Shown here: piece after piece, positions 8,184-15,293 of the stretch
Layout of the letters: each line of letters begins with the position of its first letter
How positions within the stretch are numbered: position 1 is the stretch's first letter
DNA from: Catenuloplanes atrovinosus
GTDB taxonomy: Bacteria > Actinomycetota > Actinomycetes > Mycobacteriales > Micromonosporaceae
Assembly: GCF_031458235.1 (NCBI RefSeq)
Contig: NZ_JAVDYB010000001.1
Coordinates: 6,452,501-6,516,500 of the forward strand
DNA: 64,000 nucleotides
Direction: 5' to 3'
Position numbers and translations under genes: made by a program
Notes under the pieces: model-generated
What the model saw: only the letters and a program-made list of their open reading frames with translations
What the model was told of the DNA's origin: nothing
The model's database searches: none

Positions 8184-10192
8184 TTGGCGGCCGGGGCCAG
8201 CTCGGCGACGGTCTTGTCGGCCACGCCGTGCCGGCGCGCGGTCTCCAGCAGGTCACGCAGCCGCGCCTCGTCCTGCCCGGAGGCGGCCTTCATCTGCTGG
8301 ATCAGGAACGCGGAGAGCGTCAGGTGGGACACGTCGGACGTGGAGACCGAGCCGAGCAGCTTCGCCAGATCGGCCGGGAGGTTACCGTTGCCGTTCACGT
8401 ACGGCGCGACCAGCGACCGCGCCACGTCCGAGTTGGCCAGGAACCCGTCCACGCTCTTGCCGAGCGTGATCGAGCCGAGCAGCTTGTCGAAGAAGACGCT
8501 GTCGCCGCCGACGATGTCGATGTTGGCCTTCTCCAGGCCGGCCGCGACCACCATCGCCTGCGACTCCGCGACCTGCCGGTGCACGTCGATGCCGGCCAGC
8601 CGGATCTCCTTCTCCGCCTCCAGGCGCAGCCGGTACTCCTCGTGCTCGCGGGACGCGTCGGACAGCGCGGCCATCGCGGCCGCCTTCTCGGTGAGACCCT
8701 CGGCCTCGCCCTTCAGCTTCTCGCGCAGCGCGTCCGCACCGGCCAGGGCCTTCTCCCGCTCGACGATCGCCTCGGCGCGGCCGACCTTCTCGATCGCCTC
8801 CGCGTTGCGCTCCTGCACCTGGACCTCGGCCAGACCCTCGGCGGCCGCGGTGGCCTGCTTGGCCTCGGCCAGCCGGATCTGCGCGCGGGTTTCCAGCTCG
8901 GCTGCCTGCTGGCGCGCCTCGGCGAGGGTGAGCTGCTCGCGGGCCTTGAACTTCGCGGCCTGCTCCGCGGCCTCGGCGGCCTTGATGTTCTTGACCAGGA
9001 CCTCCTGGGCCTCGGCCTCGGCGTTGATGATCACGGCCTGGCGGGTGCGCTCGGCCTCCTCGACCACGCGCAGGCGCTTGATGTTCTCCTCCTGCTCGGC
9101 CACGGTCTTCTCGACCGCGATCCGCTCCCGGACCACCTCGGCGATGGAGCGCTTCTCGGCCTCCACCTCCTTGTCCTTGGAGATGGTGGAGAGCTCGGTC
9201 TCCCGCTGGCGGGCGATGACCTCCAGCATGCGGTCCTTCTCGATCCGCTCGGTCTCGATCGCGATCACGCGCTCCCGGTTCTTCGCCGCGACCGCGATCT
9301 CCCGGGCCTGGTTCTCGGCCTGGATGCCCAGTTGCTCATCGGTGCGCAGGTCGGCCGTGCGGGAACGAAGGCGCTCCTCCGCGTACACCTTGGAGGTCTC
9401 GGCCTCCTCGCGGGCGCGCATGGTCTCGATCTCGCGCTTCTGCCGGATCTCCGCCTCGGCCTGGCGGCGCTGCAGCTCGAGGATCGCCTCGCGGGCGTCC
9501 ACGTTCTGCCGGGTGATCTCCTTCTCCTCGGAGCGCTGGAACTCGTTGGTGCGCACGTTCTCGGCCGCGGTCAGCTCGGTGATCTTCCGGATGCCCTGCG
9601 CGTCCAGGATGTTCTTCGGGTCCAGCCGGCCGACCGGCGTCTGCTCCAGGAAGTCGATCGCCGCGTCCTCCAGGCTGTAGCCGTTGAGGTCGGTGCCGAT
9701 CACCGCGATGATCTGGTCGCGGAACTCGTCGCGCTTGGTGTAGAGGTCGACGAAGTCGAGCTGCTTGCCGACCGTCTTCAGCGCCTCGGAGAACTTCGCG
9801 TTGAACAGCTCCTGCAGCGTGTCCTGGTCACTGGCGCGCGCGGTGCCGATCGCCTGCGCCACCTTGATGACGTCCTCGATCGTCTTGTTCACCCGCACGA
9901 AGAACGTGATCCGGATGTCCGCGCGGATGTTGTCGCGGCAGATCAACCCCTCGTTGCCGGTACGTTCGATCTCGATGGTCTTCACCGAGATGTCCATCAC
10001 CTCGGCCTTGTGCAGCACCGGCATCACCACGGCACCGGTGAACGTGACGTCCACCTTCTTCACCTTGGAGATGATCAGTGCCTTGCCCTGCTCCACCTTC
10101 TTGAAGAGCCGGCTGACCAGGAAGGCCAGGCCGAGCAGAACGAGCAGGACGACGGCGAGCAGCACGCCGAGACCCGTGGTCAGCACATCCAT
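8180..10192 (-). CDS. YqiK-like flotillin (SPFH/band 7 protein)
   Basis: 670 residues. One N-terminal membrane segment (about 7-29, LGVLLAVVLLVLLGLAFLV) is followed by an SPFH domain (about 30-200: KALIISKVKKVDVTFTGAVVMPVLHKAEVMDISVKTIEI) and a very long Glu/Ala/Arg-rich coiled coil (about 220-480) typical of flotillins. The C-terminus (about 520-660) is less charged. Flotillins scaffold ordered membrane microdomains. The gene sits between an NfeD/YqiJ-like gene (52 bases upstream) and a giant ATPase (4-base overlap), so all three are probably one operon. Start ATG at 10192 with AAGGG eight bases upstream. Confidence 0.9.
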   Translation of the reverse strand: MDVLTTGLGVLLAVVLLVLLGLAFLVSRLFKKVEQGKALIISKVKKVDVTFTGAVVMPVLHKAEVMDISVKTIEIERTGNEGLICRDNIRADIRITFFVRVNKTIEDVIKVAQAIGTARASDQDTLQELFNAKFSEALKTVGKQLDFVDLYTKRDEFRDQIIAVIGTDLNGYSLEDAAIDFLEQTPVGRLDPKNILDAQGIRKITELTAAENVRTNEFQRSEEKEITRQNVDAREAILELQRRQAEAEIRQKREIETMRAREEAETSKVYAEERLRSRTADLRTDEQLGIQAENQAREIAVAAKNRERVIAIETERIEKDRMLEVIARQRETELSTISKDKEVEAEKRSIAEVVRERIAVEKTVAEQEENIKRLRVVEEAERTRQAVIINAEAEAQEVLVKNIKAAEAAEQAAKFKAREQLTLAEARQQAAELETRAQIRLAEAKQATAAAEGLAEVQVQERNAEAIEKVGRAEAIVEREKALAGADALREKLKGEAEGLTEKAAAMAALSDASREHEEYRLRLEAEKEIRLAGIDVHRQVAESQAMVVAAGLEKANIDIVGGDSVFFDKLLGSITLGKSVDGFLANSDVARSLVAPYVNGNGNLPADLAKLLGSVSTSDVSHLTLSAFLIQQMKAASGQDEARLRDLLETARRHGVADKTVAELAPAAK

Positions 10193-10243
10193 CGAGAATC
10201 CCTTTTCTGGGAGGGGTGGGGGTGAGAAGAGGGCGCGAGCCGA

Positions 10244-10951
10244 TTACGCGGAACGGTCGGAGAGCCCGGCGCTCTCGGCCGGCATGACCCAGAAGAACTC
10301 GCCGTCGGCGTCGAAGTCGTAAATGATCGCCTTGCTGCCGGCGCGGAGCTTCTCGTCGCCCGGCTGGCGAACCTGAATGATCGAGGAGGAGCCGTCCACC
10401 GCGTGCACCTCGGCCTGGCCGAACGTGGCGGTCACCGAGCCGGTGCGGATCACGCAGGTGGCGCCCATGAAGTCGCCGCGCGACGGCTGCGGGCCGACCG
10501 GCATGATCCGCGACAGCAGCCCGGCCAGCACGCGCGTGATGCCGAACGCCAGGATCAGCGCGACCACGACCACCAGCAGCGACAGCACGACCATCAGGCC
10601 ACCGTTCAGATCCGTGGTGCCGAGCGCCACGGTCCCGGCCAGGCTCGCGAACCAGGCGAACGCCACCAGCAGCGAGACGATGACCGTGACGGGCACGCCA
10701 CCGAACCCGAGCCAGGCGAAGAACCCGCCGAGCCCGCCGGCCTCACCCGCGTCGCCCGCGTCCCCGTCCAGCCCGTCAGCATCGACCCCACCACCGAGCA
10801 GATCCAGGTCGGCTCCGCCGACGAGCACCAGCCCCCAGTACCCGACCACGACGACGAGCAGGAAGCTGAACAACACCGCCGGAAACCCCAGCGCGGCATC
10901 GATGAACCCGCCCATCCCGGCAGCAGCCTCCCCCGTGACCTGCGCTTTCAA
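10244..10951 (-). CDS. YqiJ/NfeD-like membrane protein
   Basis: 235 residues. A first membrane segment (about 22-44) is followed by an acidic glycine-rich loop (about 50-75, DADGLDGDAGDAGEAGG), two more membrane segments (about 85-110 and 118-145) and a C-terminal OB-like soluble domain (about 155-225: GDFMGATCVIRTGSVTATFGQAEVHAVDG). That is the layout of YqiJ/NfeD proteins, which accompany flotillins and are thought to target or stabilise them in membranes. First gene of the three-gene cassette with the flotillin and the ATPase. Start at 10951 is the most upstream; Met13 is an alternative. Confidence 0.78.
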   Translation of the reverse strand: MKAQVTGEAAAGMGGFIDAALGFPAVLFSFLLVVVVGYWGLVLVGGADLDLLGGGVDADGLDGDAGDAGEAGGLGGFFAWLGFGGVPVTVIVSLLVAFAWFASLAGTVALGTTDLNGGLMVVLSLLVVVVALILAFGITRVLAGLLSRIMPVGPQPSRGDFMGATCVIRTGSVTATFGQAEVHAVDGSSSIIQVRQPGDEKLRAGSKAIIYDFDADGEFFWVMPAESAGLSDRSA

Positions 10952-10996
10952 CAGTCACGATGATCGCACAGCGGGTCAAGGCCGAAGATCGGCTCT

Positions 10997-11416
10997 TCAG
11001 CCGAGATGATCGAGACAGGGATGCTGGCGCCCGAACTCCGCACTCCACGCCTCGATTTGCGCTGCCCGGTCCTCCGCCGCGGGCGTCAGCCACTTCCAGT
11101 ACTCGATGATCACCGAGTGCGCCTCGTCAAAGGTGTAGTCCTCGCCCGACTCCACGAACATGTTCTGCACCCGCACGTCGGACGGGGTGACGAACGCCTG
11201 ATACGCGTTTCCCTCGATCACCTCGGCGTCCCGCACGCCCACGCGGACGTCCTCCAGGATCGCGAGGAACTCCAGGCACTCCGGCGCGTACGACTGGATG
11301 TCGCTGGTCATCCACGAGCCGAGATCCTTGAAGAAGCCCGTGTCGGACCGGAACGTCATGAAGCCGTCCGCCGTGCGGTAGAACGAGATCGAATCGCGCA
11401 TCTGCACACCACTCAC
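10997..11416 (-). CDS. Putative immunity protein for EndoU toxin (copy 2)
   Basis: 139 residues. The GTG start overlaps the toxin stop in a GTGA, so toxin and immunity are translationally coupled. The protein matches the candidate at 618-1058 along its length (W-M-TSDIQSYAPECLEFLAILEDV and VIIEYWKWL followed by W-x-AEF-x-x-HPCL). It is soluble with no signal peptide, as expected of a cytoplasmic antitoxin. Function is inferred from gene order and from the paralogous pair; the family name was not recognised. Confidence 0.72.
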   Translation of the reverse strand: MSGVQMRDSISFYRTADGFMTFRSDTGFFKDLGSWMTSDIQSYAPECLEFLAILEDVRVGVRDAEVIEGNAYQAFVTPSDVRVQNMFVESGEDYTFDEAHSVIIEYWKWLTPAAEDRAAQIEAWSAEFGRQHPCLDHLG

Positions 11417-11943
11417 GTAATGACCGGGAACGCCGTCTTCCAGCGGTCCGAGCCTGGGTCAACAAAACCGGAGATCGTCATGCCGTTGGGGCCGGGGCCG
11501 TACCAGCGCTGAGAGTTGTTGGGGTCCATCGTGCGATTCCGGAACGCATGCGAGATCGCGTCATCGACCTGTTGTGGCGTCCACCGGTCCGGGAAGAACG
11601 TGGACTGCGCGTTCTTCGGAATCCAGGTCCCGTTCGGCGCCTGCACGTCGACCCTCGCGCGATAGACGCCGTCCGGCCCATGCTGAGTGATCATCTCATT
11701 GCCGTTGGCATCCCGGCGCACCCGTGCACCCGGCGGGTTCTGGCCCTGATAGCGGTGATGGAATCCGGACGCGCCGGGCGTGTTGTTCGGCGGGTAGAAC
11801 TTGACTTGCCCCTGGAAGACGTGTTGGTAGCGGTGCTGCTTCATCCGGCTTCGCAGCCACGCCTCAACCTTCTTGAACAGGCCCGACTCACGCTTGGCGG
11901 ACCGGCGGCTCTGGCCCGGGCGGCGCCGTGCGTTGCTAGCCAT
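11413..11943 (-). CDS. EndoU-family nuclease toxin (C-terminal toxin encoded separately)
   Basis: 176 residues. The basic N-terminal 40 residues are followed by the EndoU domain: His41 (YQHVFQG), His62/His63 (SGFHHRYQG), Lys110 (WIPK) with STFFPDRWTPQQVDDAIS, and a terminal GMTISGFVD...TAFPV, the typical end of bacterial EndoU toxins. The ATG lies inside the last codons of the upstream WXG100-like gene (shared ATGGCTAG), and the toxin reads in the +1 frame relative to it. In many actinobacteria the carrier and toxin are one polypeptide; here they are two overlapping frames. Delivery through a type VII system and RNA cleavage in rivals are inferred from the families. Confidence 0.78.
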   Translation of the reverse strand: MASNARRRPGQSRRSAKRESGLFKKVEAWLRSRMKQHRYQHVFQGQVKFYPPNNTPGASGFHHRYQGQNPPGARVRRDANGNEMITQHGPDGVYRARVDVQAPNGTWIPKNAQSTFFPDRWTPQQVDDAISHAFRNRTMDPNNSQRWYGPGPNGMTISGFVDPGSDRWKTAFPVIT

Positions 11944-12430
11944 TGAGCACCGCGTCGATCGCGAGGCCGAGGAGTTGGTCCAGGACCAGCTTGGTCAGCA
12001 TGCGGAAGATCGGGATCTCCAGCAGCGACGCGCCGAACGTGACGACCGCGGTGGCGATGGCCTGTGCGATCTGGATCGCCAGGATCGTTACCTGGATGAT
12101 CACGTTGATCTTCAGGGCCAGCACCAGGCCCGCGACCACGAACAGGCCCGCGCCGACCATGGTCGCGGCCGTCGCGGCGTCGCCGAGGTTCGCGGTGGGG
12201 CTCTCCGCACCGGTCCACGCGGTCTTGAACGCGTCCACGCTCATCCCGGAGCCCTGGGTCCACACCTCCGCGGCGGTGGCATCGGCCTGCCCGACGCCAC
12301 CGGAGAGCGTCTGGCCGAAGCCGATCCAGGCGTTGCCCATCTCGAACAGCTTGGTCTCGTCGGCCTCCGGCCATGAGAAGCCGAGCGCGCCCAGCACGCT
12401 GACCAGTTCTCCCGGCAGTTGCAGTCCCAT
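11936..12430 (-). CDS. WXG100-like carrier domain protein with hydrophobic C-terminus
   Basis: 164 residues. The N-terminal helical part (about 1-90: LPGELVSVLGALGFSWPEADETKLFEMGNAWIGF) resembles the WXG100-like N-terminal region of CpnT-type toxins. The C-terminal half has strongly hydrophobic stretches (about 90-130: MVGAGLFVVAGLVLALKINVIIQVTILAIQ) predicted to be membrane-associated. In full-length toxins this region is followed by the toxin; here a TAG ends the frame inside the EndoU start. Before the IS481 insertion the ATG lay three bases after the WXG100 gene stop (TAG-AGC-ATG), so it belonged to one operon with the genes at 13497-14657. The insertion leaves the reading frame intact. 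Confidence 0.7.
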   Translation of the reverse strand: MGLQLPGELVSVLGALGFSWPEADETKLFEMGNAWIGFGQTLSGGVGQADATAAEVWTQGSGMSVDAFKTAWTGAESPTANLGDAATAATMVGAGLFVVAGLVLALKINVIIQVTILAIQIAQAIATAVVTFGASLLEIPIFRMLTKLVLDQLLGLAIDAVLNG

Positions 12431-12432
12431 GC

Positions 12433-12438
12433 TCTAGC
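12433..12438. repeat. Target-site duplication of IS481 element, left copy
   Basis: TCTAGC, identical to 13496-13501. It matches the NCTAGN target known for IS481. Confidence 0.85.
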
Positions 12439-13495
12439 TGTGCTGTCCCGGGACGTTGGTGACGGGTACGGGATCTTGAACGGGTGAGGACCTTCCGGAT
12501 AGGTGTGGAGCTACCAGACAGCCGCACCTACTCCAGGAAGGTCCTCATGACGCACGCTAATGCATCCCTGACACCGACCGGGCGGCTGCGCCTGGCCCGC
12601 TGCGTCGTCGATGACGGATGGCCGTTACGGGCCGCCGCGGCACGGTTCCAGGTCTCGCCGACCACCGCACAGCGGTGGGCCCGCCGCTACCGCGAACAAG
12701 GACCAGCCGGGATGACCGACCGTTCCAGCCGACCGCACCACAGCCCCGCACGCACCCCCGCCCCGGTCGAGGCACACGTCCTCGCGATGCGCCGTGCGCA
12801 CCGCATCGGCCCTGCCCGGTTGGCCACCCGCGCTGGTATCGCACCGTCGACCGCGCACCGCATCCTCGTCCGGCACGGCGAACCAGTCCTGGCCTGCCTG
12901 GACCGGGCCACCGGCGAACCCGTACGCCGCTACGAACGCGACCAGCCCGGTGAACTCGTCCACATCGACGTCAAGAAACTCGCCCGTATCCCCGACGGCG
13001 GCGGACACAAAACCCTCGGCCGGCCCGCCGGCCGCGCCAACCGCAACGGCGCGGGCTACGCCTACATCCACACCGCCCTCGACGACCACAGCCGCCTGGC
13101 CTACTCCGAAATCCTTCCCGACGAAACCGCCGCCACCTGCGCCGGATTCCTACGCCGCGCCACCGCATGGTTCACCGCACACGGCGTGCGCGTCCACCGC
13201 GTCCTGACCGACAACGCCTGGGCCTACACCAAAAACACCTGGCACACCACCTGCGCAGACCTCGGCATCCAACCCCGCCACACCCGGCCCTGGCGACCCC
13301 AGACCAACGGCAAAGTCGAACGCTTCCACCGCACCCTCACCGAAGAATGGGCCTACCACCAGCCCTACACCACCGACACCGCCCGCAACAACGCCTACCC
13401 ACACTGGCTCGACTGGTACAACTACCACCGACCCCACACCGCCCTCGGCGGCCACCCACCCGCCCACCGCGTCACCAACCTCCCGGAACAGCACA
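12439..13495 (+). mobile_element. IS481-family insertion sequence, intact, 1057 bp
   Basis: Ends are imperfect 26-bp inverted repeats (12439-12464 and 13470-13495, 24 of 26 identical) starting TGTGCTGT and ending in GTTGGTGACG. The element is flanked by a direct TCTAGC duplication. It carries one transposase gene on the plus strand, opposite to the toxin operon. Deleting the element and one duplication restores GGC-TAG-AGC-ATG on the minus strand, joining the WXG100 gene and the carrier gene three bases apart. The element thus separates an operon without breaking either gene. Confidence 0.9.
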
Positions 13496-13500
13496 TCTAG
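12547..13500 (+). CDS. IS481-family transposase
   Basis: 317 residues from the ATG at 12547, where the N-terminal helix-turn-helix region begins (MTHANASLTPTGRLRLARCVVDDGWPLRAAAARFQVSPTT). An rve integrase core follows with the DDE catalytic triad: Asp in HIDVKKL, Asp in VLTDNAW, Glu in GKVERFHRTL, followed by Y-x-x-YNYHRPH-x-ALGG, all diagnostic for IS481. The length is normal and no frameshift is visible, so it is probably active. The TAG stop is not inside the element: it is formed by the CTAG of the right-hand target duplication. Confidence 0.95.
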   Translation: MTHANASLTPTGRLRLARCVVDDGWPLRAAAARFQVSPTTAQRWARRYREQGPAGMTDRSSRPHHSPARTPAPVEAHVLAMRRAHRIGPARLATRAGIAPSTAHRILVRHGEPVLACLDRATGEPVRRYERDQPGELVHIDVKKLARIPDGGGHKTLGRPAGRANRNGAGYAYIHTALDDHSRLAYSEILPDETAATCAGFLRRATAWFTAHGVRVHRVLTDNAWAYTKNTWHTTCADLGIQPRHTRPWRPQTNGKVERFHRTLTEEWAYHQPYTTDTARNNAYPHWLDWYNYHRPHTALGGHPPAHRVTNLPEQHI

Positions 13501-13501
13501 C
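13496..13501. repeat. Target-site duplication of IS481 element, right copy
   Basis: TCTAGC. It holds the TAG stop of the transposase on the plus strand and the TAG stop of the WXG100 gene on the minus strand, because CTAG is palindromic. Confidence 0.85.
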
Positions 13502-13820
13502 CCAACTCCTGCTGGATGCCCTGGAAGCCGGCCGCGTTCCCGTCCTCGGCGGCGGCGAAGTTGTCGGCCATCACCGTGACGTTGCCGCCGTACAGGTGCA
13601 TGTCCTCGAGGTTGGCGTCCAGGCACTCGAACGCGATGTCCCGGATCGCGGTGTAGACCAGACCGATCATGCTGCCGAGATCGTCCGCGCCCCACGGCTC
13701 GCCGTAGCCGGCCAGCTCGTTCTCGAACGCGGTCAGCGCGTCGTCGATCTCCCCGACGGAACGCTGGATGCCCTCGCCGGAGCTGCGCATCCCGTCCGGA
13801 TCAACGTGGAACGTCTGCAT
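13497..13820 (-). CDS. WXG100-type small secreted protein (ESX-like)
   Basis: 107 residues, two-helix hairpin size. It begins MQTFHVDPDGMRSSGEGIQRSVGEIDDALTAFENELAG and has a YGEPWGADDLGSMIG turn that matches the W-x-G class. The DLGSMIG-x-x-Y followed by a long second helix is common in actinobacterial type VII substrates encoded before toxins. It has no signal peptide, as usual for type VII substrates. It begins nine bases after the YbaB-like gene, and its stop codon lies in the IS481 target duplication. It probably acts as secretion partner for the carrier/toxin downstream (inferred); no EccC or other secretion component is in the window. Confidence 0.8.
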   Translation of the reverse strand: MQTFHVDPDGMRSSGEGIQRSVGEIDDALTAFENELAGYGEPWGADDLGSMIGLVYTAIRDIAFECLDANLEDMHLYGGNVTVMADNFAAAEDGNAAGFQGIQQELG

Positions 13821-13829
13821 GAGTCTCCC

Positions 13830-14657
13830 CTACGGCTCACCGATGCGGTTCATGATCGAGCGCAGCGCCGTCGAATAGGCGGTCATCTGCGCCAGGCTGG
13901 CCTCGCGCAGCTCCTCCATCCGGCGGGACAGGCCGGCCAGGTCCGCGGCGGGCGCGCCGATCTCCGGCGCCGGCGACGGCTCGCTCAGCGCCGCGTTCAC
14001 CGCGCGCACCACGTGCGCGGCCACCTCGTGCGACTGCGCGCGGGCCAGCTCCGGGCCCAGCTCCAGCCGGACCTCGCCGCCGAACGCGATGACCGCGGCC
14101 ACCGGGCCGTCGACGGCGCGGCGCTGCGGCTCGGACCGGTCGCGGGTGGCGGCGCCGGCCTCGCGCAGGCCCTGAGCGGTCGCGCTGAGCAGGTTGTCCA
14201 GGCCGGTCGCGCGCGGGTCGCCGGCCATGCCGGTGCGCGGGCCGAGGTCCGCGATCACGGCGCCGAGTGCCTGCTCGATGCGGGCCATCGCGCGGGCGCC
14301 CTCGGCCTGCACGCCCTGCAGCATGTCGCCGAGCGCGGCCAGGTCCGGCGGCGCCCCGGCCAGCAGGCCGGCGTCGCGCTGCCCGCGCAGCGCCGCGGTG
14401 ACCGCGGCCGCGCAGAACCCGCCCAGTTCGTCCAGGTCACGACGCATCAGCACGGCTTCGATCTCCAGCCGGTCGAGGCGGCCCGCGCGCGCCACGGCGC
14501 GCACCTGGCCGTCCGCGGCCTCGCCGGTCGTCGCCTCGGGCGTCTCGCCGGGCACGTCCTCCGGCCGGACGCGGCCGGCGCGGAGGTCGTCCAGCGCGTT
14601 CCGCAGCTGTCGCTTGCGCTCCTCGGCCGGTTCGTCGTCGCTGAATGCACGCGTCAC
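13830..14657 (-). CDS. YbaB/EbfC-like protein leading the toxin operon
   Basis: 275 residues from a GTG at 14657, with a TAGCGT -10 box seven bases upstream. The C-terminal half has YbaB-like features (LSRRMEELREASLAQMTAY preceded by a beta-sheet segment AVIAFGGEVRLELGPELARAQSHEVAAHVVRAVNAA), a fold of nucleoid-associated proteins. The middle (GARAMARIEQAL, helical) is low complexity. YbaB-like genes regularly precede WXG100 genes in Micromonosporaceae and Streptomyces toxin loci; whether they act as DNA-binding regulators or structural secretion partners is not known. The frame extends further upstream antisense to the GNAT gene and that extension is rejected. Confidence 0.65.
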   Translation of the reverse strand: MTRAFSDDEPAEERKRQLRNALDDLRAGRVRPEDVPGETPEATTGEAADGQVRAVARAGRLDRLEIEAVLMRRDLDELGGFCAAAVTAALRGQRDAGLLAGAPPDLAALGDMLQGVQAEGARAMARIEQALGAVIADLGPRTGMAGDPRATGLDNLLSATAQGLREAGAATRDRSEPQRRAVDGPVAAVIAFGGEVRLELGPELARAQSHEVAAHVVRAVNAALSEPSPAPEIGAPAADLAGLSRRMEELREASLAQMTAYSTALRSIMNRIGEP

Positions 14658-14664
14658 GCCGGCC

Positions 14665-14670
14665 ACGCTA
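14665..14670 (-). promoter_or_regulatory. -10 element of the toxin operon
   Basis: TAGCGT on the minus strand, seven bases before the GTG at 14657, so the operon mRNA is probably leaderless. The IS481 insertion 1.2 kb downstream would separate this promoter from the toxin and immunity genes. Confidence 0.4.
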
Positions 14671-14753
14671 GGACGCGCGCGCAAACGGAGACGCGGGTCG
14701 CAGTTCGGCGTCGCGCGCGGGCCGGGAGCGCGGGACGCGGCGAGAATGGTGGG

Positions 14754-15272
14754 ATGAGCGTGGTCTGGCGGGTGGATCCGGAGCTGACCGAACGGCTGCG
14801 GGAGGAGATCGTCGACCTGTGGCACGCGGCGTCCGAGGCCGGGGGTGCGGTGGGGTTCGTGCCGCCGGTGGAGCGGGATGCGGTGGCGGCGGTGGCGCGG
14901 GCGACGTTCGAGAGTGTGGCGGACGGGGAGGATCGGCTGCTGGTCGGGCATGACGACGGGCGGCTGGTCGGCTTGCTGTTCTTCACCGGGAACCGGTCGG
15001 GGCTGCGGATGCACTGGCGCACCCTGAAGCGGGTGATGATCCACCCCGAGCGGCAGGGCCGGGGGTACGGGCGGGCGTTGCTGGCCGAGGCCGAGCGGGT
15101 GGCGCGTGAGTCGGGGCTGGAGGCGCTGCACCTGACGGTCCGGGCCGGGAACGACACCGAGCGCTTCTACCAGCGCGCCGGCTACAAGGAGGTCGGCCGG
15201 ATGCCGGGCGCGATCCGGGTCGGGCCCGGCGACGACCGGGACGAGATCCATATGTGGCTCCCGCTCCGCTGA
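14754..15272 (+). CDS. GNAT family N-acetyltransferase
   Basis: 172 residues. A GNAT fold with the acetyl-CoA loop VMIHPERQGRGYGRALLAEAERVARESG (about 104-131; Q/R-x-x-G-x-G/A motif is QGRGYG), a following ALHLTVRAGNDTERFYQRAGYKEVGRMPGA that is typical of small-molecule acetyltransferases, and a HMWLPL end. The start is the ATG at 14754, divergent from the YbaB-like gene about 100 bases away. Substrate unknown; the AGNDTERFYQRAGY pattern is common to many uncharacterised actinobacterial members. Confidence 0.85.
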   Translation: MSVVWRVDPELTERLREEIVDLWHAASEAGGAVGFVPPVERDAVAAVARATFESVADGEDRLLVGHDDGRLVGLLFFTGNRSGLRMHWRTLKRVMIHPERQGRGYGRALLAEAERVARESGLEALHLTVRAGNDTERFYQRAGYKEVGRMPGAIRVGPGDDRDEIHMWLPLR

Positions 15273-15293
15273 CCGGGCCCGATCGCGGTCAGC
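15268..15293. terminator. Bidirectional hairpin between convergent genes
   Basis: GCTGACCG and CGGTCAGC arms with a 10-base loop, overlapping the stop codons of the GNAT gene and the convergent expansin-like gene. Confidence 0.5.

Noticed and set aside
5568-9680. 1370-residue plus-strand open frame across the ATPase and flotillin genes
   Set aside because: Antisense to two genes with clear domains; low-complexity His/Arg/Leu-rich translation and no family motif. In very GC-rich DNA such long antisense frames are expected.
12484-12546. Longer N-terminus of the transposase
   Set aside because: The leading 21 residues lack similarity to IS481 transposases; the ATG at 12547 begins the helix-turn-helix region.
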